A stretch of DNA of 64,000 bases, taken from NCBI GenBank assembly GCA_958510825.1, contig OY294049.1:39398774-39462773 (forward strand), read 5' to 3'. Position numbers and translations under genes: made by a program. This DNA is from Brachypterus glaber (Eukaryota; Arthropoda; Insecta; Coleoptera; Kateretidae). Of this stretch, positions 23,229 to 34,205 are shown piece after piece. Under the pieces are notes generated by a model. That model was given only the letters and a program-made list of their open reading frames with translations. It did no database searches and had not been told where the DNA came from. The first letter of the stretch is position 1. Each line of letters starts with the position of its first letter.

Positions 23229-24340
23229 AATAATAATAATAATAATAATCTTTATTTACCCAACAGAATAATCCATTTACAGGGTAAAAAATTCAATATA
23301 CATAATATATCATATTATATAGCTATTAATAAATATATATATATATAAAAGAAAAATACACTAATGTGACCTATTATAGGTTTGTAGTGTATAACATTGA
23401 GTTTAATGAGCAAATATTAATATCAGTGTCAACTGAGTTAATTAAGGTATTATAGTTATCACACATAATATTTAAAGGCGATTTTAACAGAACATTTGTT
23501 CTACTAAGGTTACACAAAAATGTTTCTCTATGGCGTGATCCTAGTCTGGGGACCTTAAAATTTATTTGAGTTAAAAGCTCTGGACAATCGATTAGATTAT
23601 GTAGGAGCTTATAAAGAAAGCTTAAAGAAAAATTGATTCTTTTTGTATAAAGAGAAAGTATACCAAATCTGTCGAGTAACACAGAATGATCAAAACCTTG
23701 TTCAGGATAAACACCCTCTTGTTTGAAATATAAAAATTTTAAAAATCGTCGGTTGATTGCTTCTAAAGCATCTATTTGCACATTATAAATGGGGTACCAA
23801 ACTAGTGATGCGTATTCCAGCCTAGATCTTACATAAGCAAAAAAAGCGATTTTAAGCTTAAAGTATTATTAAAAGATTTTGAATTCCTTATAATAAATCC
23901 CAACATTTTTGAAGCTGAAGAACATACCTCAGATATATGTTTCGAAAAAGACAAAGTAGGATCAAAAATTACTCCACGATCCTTGATTTCATGACATCTT
24001 TCCAGATTTATACCATTAATGTTATACTGGTAATCAATAATATTATGTTTAGTGGTAAAAGATATACACTTGCACTTTTTAATATTAAGGTTTAGTTTGT
24101 TATGCTTGCACCATTGAACTAAGTTATTAATCTGGTTTTGAGGAACTTACAGTCTTTAATAGACTTGATAATCAAATAAAACTTAAAGTCGTCAGCAAAC
24201 AGTATTTTATCGCAGTCTATACATAGAGGTAAGTTATTTATAAACATAAGAAAGAACAAGGGGCCCAGGTTAGACCCCTGCGGAACTCCGGAACTCTCGT
24301 ATAAGGATGTGCCCTCAGACGGAGCTACTCTAAAATATAG
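23229..24340 (-). pseudogene. 5'-truncated non-LTR retrotransposon, reverse transcriptase fragment
   Basis: On the minus strand, from about 24335: RVAPSEGTSLY, SSGVPQGSNLGPLFF and the catalytic FADD box (LFADDFKFYL, about 24187-24200). An open stretch of 135 codons (23781-23374) then covers the C-terminal region, including GVYPEQGFDHSVLLDRFG and SFLYKLLHNLIDCPELL. Frames shift between these blocks (around 23840 and 24150), so no intact product is made. The 3' end has an AATAAA signal and an (ATT)n tail at about 23229-23250. It is Jockey/CR1-like by general appearance; the clade is not certain. The endonuclease and the first half of the RT are absent. Confidence 0.9.
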
Positions 24341-24445
24341 TTATTTTCAAATGCCACCCGAAGAAGTTATTTCCAAGTCGATTTTTTAAAACGTTCCCAT
24401 ATTTACAGATGCCGAGATATTTATTTTCCCACCTTAGCAAGCAGC

Positions 24446-25480
24446 TGAGATGCAATTAAGACCCAAACGGTCGGAATCATAGCGAGCACCGTTATTTTAT
24501 GTTTTTTCAAAAAAAAATTATGGCCAGAAAATGGCACTTTAAAAATCTAAAGAAATTTTATTTGTATTCTTTAAATATAAATAAACATAATTACAAAATT
24601 TCAGAATATATATTTTCTTTCTATACAGTGCGTGCATTAAGTCTGGAATCACCCGAATAACTTTTTAGTTACAAGTAAAATACAAAAATCCTCAGACAGG
24701 TCGATTTATATTTTTAATTCTGCAAATTTTGGTCTAAAAAAAGTTATCAAAATTGGCACCCCCTTGCACCCTCACCCCCAACTTTTTTTTTCAAATAGCA
24801 ACCTACCCCTTGTGATACATCATTGGAAAGGTAATTTAATAAGCTTTCCAACAGTGTATGATAAAGCCTAATTTGTTAAAGGGTCTATGAAAAAACGCAT
24901 GTTTTATTTAAACATTGTTTGTGTGAAATATTACGCATAATATGGTAATTGTTGCCCTATTTCCTACTTGGCACCTTCCTGAGAATCTAAATAAGGTTGT
25001 TTTAAACTTATTTTATACCCTGTTGAAAAATGCAATTTTTTTTCTTTTTATTGACCAATTTTATGTTTACTATTTAATCGATTTTAATCCCGTTTTTTTA
25101 CTGTCCACTGTCAAAGAGCTGAAGGACATCAATTTGAACATTTATAGTGAACTAAAGTTATACTTTACATGTCTTTATAATAAACTAAATTGTGCATTTT
25201 ATCATTAGCCCTTTACCAAATTAGGCTTTATTATACACCGTTGGAAAGCTTATTAAATTACCTTTCCAACGAAGTGTCACAAGGGGTAGGTTGCTATTTG
25301 AAAAAAAAAGTTGGGGGGTGAGGGTGCAAGGGGGTGCAAATTTGAATAACTTTTATTACACCATAATTTGCAAAATTAAAAATAAAAATCGACCTATCCG
25401 AGGGTTTTTGTGTTTTACTTGTAACTAAAAAGTTAATCGGGTGATTCCAGACTTAATGCACGCACTGTATAAAAAAATGT
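24446..25480 (+). repeat. Partial copy of palindrome R, interrupted by element H
   Basis: AAACGGTCGGAATCATAGCG, then AAAAATTATGGCC-AGAAAATGGCA and TTTAAATATAAATAAACATA, match the right half of palindrome R at about 57290-57440. The match breaks at the TA where element H begins (24624) and continues after it at 25470 with AAAAAAATGTCT. The left half of R is missing. Confidence 0.7.
24626..25467. mobile_element. Tc1/mariner-like foldback element H
   Basis: An 842-bp element flanked by TA, starting CAGTGCGTGCATTAAGTCTG and ending in the exact complement (...CAGACTTAATGCACGCACTG with minor changes). Arms of about 260 bp include GTTACAAGTAAAATACAAAA, TTGCACCCTCACCCCCAACT and CTTTCCAAC blocks. The central ~320 bp contains an 88-codon frame (24942-25208) that is AT-biased and unrecognised. 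It sits inside a copy of R, giving a clean nested insertion. Confidence 0.88.
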
Positions 25481-26689
25481 CTAAAAAAAGATTATTTTTA
25501 TTATTTCCAAGGTAGACCCCTTAACTGATATAAATTTTATTTTCATAACTTTAATAAGCCTTAAAGACGAGTCATTTTTGTAAGGTGAATTTTTGAATTT
25601 AAGTATCTCGATAACATATCCTTATCATCAGTTAAATATTTCGCAGTGGGATTAACTTTTTTCTATTTTGAAGTAAAAAAGGCTTAAATCCAGTATGTTA
25701 TAAATATGTAAATGGTTCGATTAGTTCTTGGGCTAGGCTAGTGGGTAGAATCGTAAACATGGTTAATTGACCACCTGTCGTATTCCGTATCGCATAACCA
25801 ACGTTAATGTATTATGAGCGTCATGCGATCTTTTAAAAGTTTTCATCTCACACAGACAAAAAAAAATCCCCTAAATAGTATATTACATACTGAGGTGGAA
25901 AATGTTTCGTTTCTTGAGGGAAAGTTAGCTGACCAAGGGGCGTCAGAATATACTATAGTGCGTAGGTAATGCTGTAATTACATTGCTGTACACCGATTTT
26001 ATAAAAGGGGAAATAAAGTTAAACCATGTTGTCTGACGATTATAATGTGGCGAAAACCCGATCCTAGGAATGTGAGACTCTATATAGCACTGTGTGAAAT
26101 GAGCAGTGCAAACATATTCTCAGGCACCTATTTTCCTTTTTAGCCGTGTGAAATTTATACTTTAGAATGAGAGCTTTTAGTTTGTTACTGCTATGCGGTA
26201 ATTTATACTAGCTGAGCTTTTAGAAAGCTTCTTTCCGCGACTGAAGCTATGGTAAATAATTTAATGCACCAGCTTATGCACTTTTTATTTCATTTAACTA
26301 TATATGCCGTTATACGAGTATACCTTTAATTTGATTCACCATATACAGGGTTATTCAGAAATAGGGCCATAAAAAAACACATAAAGGTCCATATCAGAGA
26401 TTTCTTTTCTATAACTAAAGAAAACCCTCCTAAAATAGGTACGTCACTGGCTAGAAATTAATAAACAGCGCTGTTGTCAAATTGATTAATTTCGTTTATG
26501 AAGATTTATTTCTAATTCAATGCTATTAATATTGGCTCATTATTTAATTATAACAAAAAACAAAGGATTACTTTTTTATGGTTTTAGAAATCGCGCATCG
26601 TTTGCACAAAAAATTAAATGACATTATTCTGATATAAAATACTCCTTTCAAAAATGTTACTGAGTACTCACCATCTCACTACTAAATTT
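25481..26689. other. Intergenic stretch
   Basis: No gene is recognised. A T-family end, TATACAGGGTTATTCAGAAA, lies at about 26343-26362 with no evident partner end nearby. The rest is AT-rich single-copy-looking sequence. Confidence 0.45.
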
Positions 26690-26985
26690 ATATATATTAG
26701 CTTTCTATTTGTTTACTTTATAATGTGTTTTTGCAATTAATAATGTTTTATTAAAATGGTGAATTTGAACCCATGAAGTATTTTGTGTGCCATTTTCGAG
26801 TTAAAAGGTGTTGATTATTTGTTATTATTTATTTGAGTATATGTTGTGAGTTGAATCTTAAAGTGAAAGTGACTTTTTTATATATATTTATTATAATAAA
26901 ACAATGATTGAGTGTTACACCAGCTCTAAAATCAGTAAAAAGTAAATTGTTTTTCAACCGTGGTAAATTCGGCAACCTGAGAAGC
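26690..26985 (+). repeat. Dispersed repeat AR, copy 1
   Basis: About 290 bp matching, in reverse, about 39200-39440. Shared landmarks are TTTGTTTACTTTATAATGTG, TTTTCGAGTTAAA-GGTGTTG, TTTATTATAATAAAACAATG, and AAGTAAATTGTTTTTCAACC followed by GTGGTAAATTC. It is non-coding with no clear terminal repeats. It could be a SINE or MITE remnant; no A/B box is seen. Confidence 0.7.
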
Positions 26986-28248
26986 GACCCGCTTTAAGCG
27001 AGATAGAAAACCTGGAAAGCGATCTCGCTTTCCAGAAAATCAAGGTAAAAGCACAACGTCACGAGTAGCTCGGATAAGGGGTTTTTAAAATATTTTTTTT
27101 GTTTTTTTTTTTAATTATTTTTAATTATGAAATCGATTTCTGCAACCTTCCTGTTTTTTTTAATGACCCTGACCCTGTATTTTACGTAAAAACAAAACAA
27201 TAGGTTTATTTAAATATATAAAGCACGGTAGTCCTAAAGCCAATTTAAGTTTCAAAGAATGGTCAAAACAAACAACCAATGCACTGGTGCACTTCAGTGC
27301 ATAGTAAATATATCTTGAGATATTTAGTGCATATTGGTTAAAGGGATATATGCTAGTATCAACAGCAAAGTTTATTTCGCGAAAAAAGCCGCTGCAGATT
27401 GTTTTTGGAGGATCAAATGTTGGCTCCGTTTCTTTATAATTTTATAGCGGGCGTACTATCAACTGGCACCTGGCGCATGAGGCAAGGGGAGGACAAGAGG
27501 TAAAATTTTGCATGTAAACTATACAATTTAGATAGGTACTTTTAGATAACTCTATACATTTGGTATAAAGGTCGTCGAACTTTTTAGGTTTGCGTTATAT
27601 TTTTCTATAAATAAAAAGTATTTAGCATACAAATAGCAAATAAATATTCCATTTAAATGGAAAGTGTAAATATTTTCGAGTGACGCGCTATCCATCATCG
27701 TCACTTGACAGTTAAAAAACACTTAATAAATGCCTAAAGTGATATTGATAGTAACTAATTCGACATTACGATCAAGTGTATAAATGCGTTTTGCAAAAAT
27801 CGAATGAATGAAGGTCGGAAAAAAGGTGCTCATATATTGTTGTCAGTGACAGAAGGCACACGATCAATCCTCTGTGCGACTTGGAAGTTTTTCCACCGGA
27901 GAAAAACTAATTAAAGAGATTAATTGCAGGCCCGTAATCGATATTTTAATAAATGGGGAATAATATATGGATATTTTAACCAAAACAGACCGCGTCACGT
28001 GAAAAAACTATATTAATTACGTTAATTACAATTTGCATTTATCCAGTGTAATTAGTACAGTTGGCGAAACGGTTTTGGTAGATGCTAATTTGGATAATGT
28101 AATATTAAATGAATTAACTTTAATTATATTTACATTTTTTAATTCAACTAATTAATTTTCAAATTACAATTGGCTTTACGCGACAAATAAATTTCGTTAA
28201 AATTTTATTATAACAAAAAATTACAGAGTAAAAATGCCATGGTGGTAA
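26986..28248. other. Intergenic stretch
   Basis: Nothing supported as a gene. A local inverted pair around CTGGAAAGCGATCTCGCTTT (27013-27033) could form a small hairpin. Confidence 0.45.
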
Positions 28249-28380
28249 AATAGTAATTATATACCAAGGTAGAGAAGACATTTTTTATAGCCGAGCGTAT
28301 TAAATCCTAAGTTGCGTAGCAGCGAGGGATTTAAGAGTGCGAGGCTATAATTTTTTTCTCTACCGTAGTTTATATATTAT
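28249..28380 (+). mobile_element. Short palindromic module L, copy 1
   Basis: About 132 bp: AATAGTAATTATATACCAAG, GTAGAGAAGAC, then ATAGCCGAGCGTATTAAATC. A CpG-rich centre (AGTTGCGTAGCAGCGAGGG) follows, mirrored by GAGTGCGAGGCTATAAT, CTCTACCGTAGTTTATATATT. The whole unit is a hairpin. Its terminus AATAGT-A/T-ATTTATA is shared with modules M and N44, whose interiors differ. Non-coding. Confidence 0.75.
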
Positions 28381-28779
28381 AACAGCAGCTGGATGAAGTG
28401 ACCCTTATTTCACCTGCACTAAAAATACACTTTTTGTCCTTGAGTTATGCAGGTTAGGGTGCGTTTGAATAAAAATGCTTCTTTTAATTCTGGTTCCGGT
28501 CTTTTATCTAAATTGCTTTCGAGATAGCATAAATACAAAACATAAATAGAATAGCAAAGCGAGTGTATTTTTTAAAGGGTATTCGTTTTGATAATCAGTG
28601 TTTGTTTTTTTTATGAAAATTAAATTTATATTTCACTGATAATTTTTATTTCAAAATGGCTAAATATTGTTCTGGGTGCCCCAAACAAGACAGATCAATC
28701 GTTTTTAAGCGTTATTATTAAATTATAGTATATTAAAGTACTAGTACTTTAAAAAACTCGCCGCAAGCGGCTCGTTTTC

Positions 28780-29155
28780 TAAACTTGTACTCGTGCGCTA
28801 AAAACGTGTTATGAAACGAGTGCTTTATACAATTTTTTCTATTTTGCTCTAAAATTTAAAAAAACTTACATTTAAATTGATGACTGATTTAGAGATTTTT
28901 GTTTTGGATTGGCATTACAGTATACACCATTTTTAAAATTCTAAAAACAAATGATATTTTGATATATTTTATAGTCATCTCTTCTCTTTTTTACTGCAAT
29001 TAACCAAGCCACAATTTTAACATGGTAAAAATAACCTAAACACAAAATTTTGTAGAAAATTCAACTTTAAAGCGACATTGACACTTGCACGGAAAACGTC
29101 AAGCAATAGGCCAGGTCTGTTGCCAACCCAAAAGAACAAAAAGTAAAAGAACACG
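28780..29155 (-). repeat. Repeat K, copy 2
   Basis: A reverse-orientation copy of 11421-11905. It includes the hairpin module with GTGCGCTAAAAACGTGTTAT-GAAACGAGTGC and the core from GCTCTAAAATTT to CCCAAAAGAACAAAAAGT. About 20 bp present in copy 3 near the far end are absent. An additional small inverted word, CTCGCCGCAAGCGGCTCG, precedes it. Confidence 0.8.
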
Positions 29156-29293
29156 CAAAATATTTCAAACTTTTTAGGTAGTAGAAGTTAACAATTGATT
29201 TTCCAACTTTTACGTATGTATGTAATTAGCTCATTTCTAAATGATTGTGAATGAAATATTAATTTTATGTGTGTGCCAAAATTAAAACCTTTG

Positions 29294-29586
29294 CACGCAG
29301 AAAAAAATGATCTTAAATCAAAAATGTGTGATTTGGATATAATGAAGAGAATGTATTCTTCTTTTAAGAGAATATATTCTTATTTTAAGAGAATATATTC
29401 CTCTTTTAAGAGAATATATTCTTCTTTTAAACATATACTTTCATATTTGAGAATATATTCTTCTTTCAAGCATACCATATTCTTATCCTTTCATATTTAA
29501 AGCACAATTTTGCTTTAAAGGAGAATATATTCTCTTCGTTATACCCAAATCACACATTATTGATTTAAGATAATATTTTTCTGTGT
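29294..29586. mobile_element. MITE AK with internal 21-bp tandem repeat
   Basis: Inverted ends CGCAGAAAAAAATGATCTTA and ...TAAGATAATATTTTTCTGTG, with arms of about 60 bp continuing through TGTGTGATTTGG-TATAATGAAGAGAAT. Between the arms, 29352-29450 holds about four to five units of TATTCTTCTTTTAAGAGAATA. The periodicity makes a 77-codon frame of repeated FKRIYSS units, which I treat as an artefact. The ends resemble MITE A and AA (CAC-R-GAAAA). Confidence 0.78.
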
Positions 29587-30228
29587 CTGGAGTTATATTA
29601 GTTGAATTGATTCCATTTATATATATTGTCTTCATGAGAAAGAAAGTTCCTTATAACGTCTGGCTAGAACTTTCATTTAAGCTTTATTGATTGAAGATTT
29701 GAAATTGCTAGAGTCCAGAAAATTTCTCATGTTCGTATGAGCATGTGGGGACATCAAAAACTACCTTGTATCCGCCAAAGTGCCAAATCTTGTTCAGATC
29801 TGGATCGGAGAAATGTGTTTTAAACTACGGAGTGTCCCAAGATACTAACAAATTAGTGGGTTTACTAACATTTGCGCTTTATACATTCAGTAAAAAAATA
29901 TACATTTAGTAAAAAAAAATTACTTACTTTAATGCGAAAATAGTGTTAGATTTGAATTTTCAGAATTCCCAACAGAAATTTTTTATTGTTATTAATTACA
30001 GATGAAGTTTTATGTAATATTTTTTATATTTTATTAAAAAGAAAAGTTGCTGAGAGTTGCGCCAAATTTGTACTTATTTTGGTTTGGAGATGATATTTTT
30101 TATCATTAACTGTTTTAAGTAGGAAAAGTGCAGTGATTTTTTTTAATCGTAAAAAAATGCTCTGGTTATTTTTTTAGCCTTCAACTTTTTTTTAGCAACC
30201 CCCTTATATAAAAACCTTTGAGAGTAGA

Positions 30229-30360
30229 AATAGTAATTATATACCGAGGTAGAGAAGACTTTTTTTATAGCCGAGCGTATTAAATCCCGAGCTACGCAGC
30301 ACCGGGGGGTTTAAGAGTGCGAGGCTATAATAGTCTTCTCTACCTTGGTTTATATATTAT
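30229..30360 (+). mobile_element. Short palindromic module L, copy 2
   Basis: Begins AATAGTAATTATATACCGAG, ends TCTCTACCTTGGTTTATATATT, with the core CCCGAGCTACGCAGCACCGG. It faces copy 3 (30924-31051) across 563 bp. Just inside both copies the sequence CACTACTAGC or its complement recurs, so the pair may be the ends of one larger composite. Confidence 0.75.
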
Positions 30361-30923
30361 TTTCTTCACTACTAGCGCATTTATTCTTATTATTTAACAT
30401 TTTTATATCAATAATAAACTAAAATTATTGCTGGATCTTAATTAACCGCGCAAAACAAGTAGCCTTTGAAATCGCCATTTCAGAAAACAAATGAATAAAT
30501 TTATTCACTCAAACTTGACAGTTCTAGTGGGTGGCATATTGATATTTTTAAAATTTGTGAAAACATCTCTAAGTTGTTTATTTAATAAATAATATTCTAT
30601 ATTCTATTGTAATAATTTAGTTTATAATATTTGCCATGCTCACTTTTTATCCAATAGCAAAATATTGTGGAATTTTGTCCATTAAAAGTTATAAGCAATG
30701 ACACGTCTTTGCAGTTTAAGGAAAATTAAGTGGCAGGTATGAATTGTTTATTAAATTTACTCCTACTAGGAGAGAAAAAATTATTATTGCTATAGGTGAA
30801 TAAAATTGATTTCACAGCCTGAAAATATGATAAATAATGGTATGTTCTAAAGCTAGTAGTGGAAAAAAGGATTTTTTTACTACTAACTTTAGAACATACC
30901 AATAGTGCTAGTAGTGAAAAAAC

Positions 30924-31051
30924 CAATATATAAACTACGGTAGAGAAGACTATTATAGCCTCGCACTCTTACATCCCTCGCTGCTCAGCTCGGGATTCAA
31001 TACGCTCGGCTAAAAAAAATGTCTTCTTTACCTTGGTATATAATTACTATT
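30924..31051 (-). mobile_element. Short palindromic module L, copy 3 (inverted)
   Basis: The reverse-complement partner of copy 2: AATATATAAACTACGGTAGA, GACTATTATAGCCTCGCACT, GCTCAGCTCGGG, ending ACCTTGGTATATAATTACTA-TT. A further hairpin built on AGTAGTG and ACTACT around GGAAAAAAGGATTTTTTT lies just left of it at about 30840-30905. Confidence 0.72.
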
Positions 31052-31286
31052 GTTGCACTCTGTAAAGCAACTTGCAAGCAATTTGTTTTAACTTTTATTC
31101 TATCCGTGAGATTTTCCAGAAGAAATATAAAATGTTTATAGAATTCAACTTTGAAACATGAGGATCTGCGTAAAAAAATCTGACATGGAAAAACTCTTTA
31201 TTAAATACACTTATTTTCCATGTACTGTCAAAGTTCCATCTGACGATACCCAAAAAGAACGGACAGAAGTTTTTTAATGGTGTAAA

Positions 31287-31620
31287 TATATGTTTATCCA
31301 ATACATACAGATAATGAGACAAGTAACAGCTTTATTTTAAATAGATAAACTCAATCATAACCCCCGCGTGGCTTTTACTTTATTGAGTGGATAATTATTT
31401 ATTTTACCCACTCAACTGTCACTGTCAAATTATTTTCTTGTAAATGTAAATTTTTTAATAAAAATATGAATTCCTAAGCTATTTATTGTATAAAACCTTG
31501 TATGGCACTCATGGGTAAACCGATATTGCCCTCTCGAAAATTAACCTGCTTGGCTGACGCCTCGTTAATTTTCTTATGGGCAATATCTTACTTTACCCAC
31601 TAGTACCATAAATAACTATT
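31287..31620 (+). mobile_element. Module M, copy 1
   Basis: About 335 bp: TTTATCCAATACATACAGAT, ACCCCCGCGTGGCTTTTACT, TTTACCCACTCAACTGTCAC. A palindromic end module follows (GTATGGCACTCATGGGTAAA, GAAAATTAACCTGCTTGGCT, TTTACCCACTAGTACCATAA) and closes AATAACTATT. It matches the reverse of 52512-52835. The closing AATAACTATT is the reverse of the shared terminus AATAGTTATTTAT. Non-coding. Confidence 0.75.
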
Positions 31621-32124
31621 ATCTCTTCTTCTACTTCTAGCCATAAATCAGCTGCATGCAGTGATGCCAATAGCACTATCAAGGGCGTATCCAGGATTTT
31701 TTTTGAGGGACTCAACAATTTTTTTCCAAATTTAGAAAATAATAAAAAATGGGGGCTGCATGCGAAAATTTTTGCATATTTTTTTTTAACTAATTAAAAT
31801 GGCCAATAAGGAGAAATTATACAGAAATTGTGTTAAAAAAAGTTTTTTACAATATTTACGTTTAAGTTTTACAACCTTAGATAAAACAAAACGTAAGAAA
31901 GCCCCAGCGCAGCAGGCGAAATTTTTTACGAATTTGAAGATCTATAATTTATATGGTCCACTTGGAAAAGGGCCTACATATTTGCTTGTTTTGGCGCCCT
32001 TATCATTCAAGGGAACGTTCAAGTATTACGTAACGCAAATTTTGATCATTTTGGACCCCCTCCCTGTAACGCTATTTTCCTATACCATTAACATGGGTGT
32101 AACACTCCAAAAAACTTCCTTTTG
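31621..32124. other. Intergenic stretch with fragment of a common insect-type repeat
   Basis: The phrases GGGCGTATCCAGGATTTTTT (31683-31702) and GTTCAAGTATTACGTAACGC (32017-32036) look like fragments of dispersed transposon sequence common in insects; this is from memory and untested. The 108-codon frame at 31799-32125 spans them and is not convincing as a gene. Confidence 0.4.
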
Positions 32125-32470
32125 AATAGATGACTGATTTAGGGATTTTTGTTTTGGATTGGCATTACAGTTTACACCATGTTTAAAATTCTAAGAACAA
32201 ATGATATTTTGATATATTTTATAGTCATCTCTTCTCTTTTTTACTGCAATTAACCAAGCCACAATTTTAACATGGTATAAATAACCTAAACACAAAATTT
32301 TGTAGAAAATTCAACTTTAAAGCGACATTGACATTTGCACGGAAAACGTCAAGCGATAGGCCAGGTCTGTTGCCAACCCAAAAGAACAAAAAGTACAGAC
32401 CTCTTATGGGCCTATAAGAACACGCAAAATGCGTGTGATTATGAGCTTATAAGAGTCGCAAAATAGAAAA
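32125..32470 (-). repeat. Repeat K, copy 3
   Basis: Reverse copy of the K core, retaining the terminal hairpin AACACGCAAAATGCGTGTGA and the border GTCGCAAAATAGAAAA, but lacking the other border. It starts at GATGACTGATTTAGGG. It is very close to copy 2 over their overlap. Confidence 0.82.
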
Positions 32471-33780
32471 ATATATTTTAATTCAAAACTTTAATAAAGC
32501 GCACCTTTTTTGTCCATGGCACAAAATACACCCATGGGATTTTATTTTAATATATTCATGAAAAGGTACAGTCGAATACAAACCCATGAGCAGTCACAAA
32601 TAACAACCAAACATTTTATCGTTAAACTTATCAGTTTTATTTGGTTAAAATCCATAAACAAGAAGAAAAAAATAGATATACCCTATTTCATTTCATTATT
32701 AGTAACTAAAAAAGTTACTAGGTTTAGTTTAGCTTTGTAAGTAGATCCTCTGATGGAAAACGGCATTTTGCGTACATTTGAAGTATCGTATAAATATGTC
32801 TTGAAAAAATAGGTTATATTTGTATGTCATCATTCAGATAGAATTTAAACTTTTGCAATTTTTTTACAATTATGATAAAATATATGTTCTGAAGCTTTGC
32901 CGAATATAACGAATAAAAGTGGCAAAAATTTTACAACAGTATTTTAAAGCATGATTGCAAAATACCTTAGAAGTCCCTATATTCTGTTAAATATCCACCA
33001 CAATTTCTTATCACTTATTTATCACTTATTTATTATATTATATAAATTAAAAACACAACATTTCAATTGTAAAATCACTTTCAATATTTATAATATAGAA
33101 CGGTTTCACAAGTATTATTTTCATAACAGACACATTTTAACAGAAATTAATCACCAAGCTATAGCTTTTTTAATTTGAAAATGAAACCGCAAGCAAAGAA
33201 ACGATTCATTTGTTTTTAGCGATTTGATTGGACAGCAATTTGTCATGCATAACTAGATAAGTAATAAGACAGTAAAAAGATATATTTTTTGCACTTTAAA
33301 ATTAAGTATATTTTAATCATTTATTATAATTAGTAACAATCGAATAAAAAATATTGTATTATAAATAACTATTAGGTACGTTAAGCAAATGCGGAGACAA
33401 AAATCTTGTTATCTAGAACTATTTAAACCGAAAAAATTGACGATTTGTCGCATAAAGGCAAGATTAAACCATGTAGCCATAAAATAGAAAAGTGACGTTT
33501 ATTGGCTATCGATCCGGACTCCACATCTAAACAAAATTAATGATCCAACTTCGCCGACGACTCCCTTTTTACTGCGAAAGACAAATGCAATTTATTAGAA
33601 TGTTGAGTTCGATACATATAATATTGGTCGCGAACACGCTATCGCACTATGGATATTATTCACTGGAGATTCATTGGATAATATTTATAATTTCTGTGCT
33701 GGTATGCAATTAAATTTAAGTAAATTGATTCCCATTTTCCATAATAGTAGTTTTCGTAACGAGTAAGCGACTTTAGTCCT
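32471..33780. other. AT-rich intergenic stretch
   Basis: No gene, RNA or repeat with more than one copy in the window is recognised here. Open frames at 32510-32740 and 32951-33178 are AT-rich and lysine/isoleucine-dominated, as expected by chance. Confidence 0.5.
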
Positions 33781-33901
33781 TAGTGCACGAGAATGAAGTT
33801 TTTTTGACGACGCGAAGCGAAGTCAAAAAATCATTCGAGTGCACTAATTTCCTCATGGGCAATATCTTACTTTACCCACTAGTACCATAAATAACTATTT
33901 C
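33781..33901. mobile_element. CpG-rich hairpin fused to partial module M end
   Basis: GTGCACGAGAATGAAGTTTT-TTTGACGACGCGAAGCGAAGTC-AAAAAATCATTCGAGTGCAC forms a hairpin with a CpG-rich loop. It is followed directly by CTCATGGGCAATATC-TTACTTTACCCACTAG-TACCATAAATAACTATT, identical to the right end of module M copy 1. This looks like a different core attached to the same terminus. Confidence 0.65.
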
Positions 33902-34205
33902 AACATATGAATAATGCGAGAAAGAGTTATTTCTCATTCCTGTAAAGTTGTATTTTTTGAAAGACGTTCTAAAATTTACAAGACGATATGCACCAACCAT
34001 ATTAAATACACGTCGAAAAGAGCTTATCGGTTATGATTATAGCTTCCGAGAGCCAAGTGCCAATTCAACTAACCTAGTTCGGTAATCCTCAGAGCGACGA
34101 TAAAGACTGGGACTGCATCAACTCGTAGGATCGTCTTTTTCTCGAAATATACATGGTGGTCCATTTGTCCGAAAATTCTTAATATTTTAATAACTGCTAG
34201 ATATA

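Noticed and set aside
23228..23250. (TAA)n as an independent microsatellite
   Set aside because: It is the 3' tail of the minus-strand RT fragment, directly after its AATAAA signal.
24942..25208. 88-codon hydrophobic frame in the centre of element H
   Set aside because: Hydrophobic bias is expected from T-rich DNA; no transposase motif such as a DDE/D triad is present.
29267..29500. Frame with repeated FKRIYSS units
   Set aside because: The repeat is produced by the 21-bp tandem array inside MITE AK. The nucleotide palindrome explains it without coding function.
28249..31051. Repeated palindromes as a CRISPR-like array
   Set aside because: Copies are inverted and irregularly spaced, with termini and nested positions typical of MITEs, in a eukaryotic context.
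31799..32125. 108-codon frame
   Set aside because: It overlaps fragments that look like dispersed transposon sequence and ends in repeat K; no recognisable protein.
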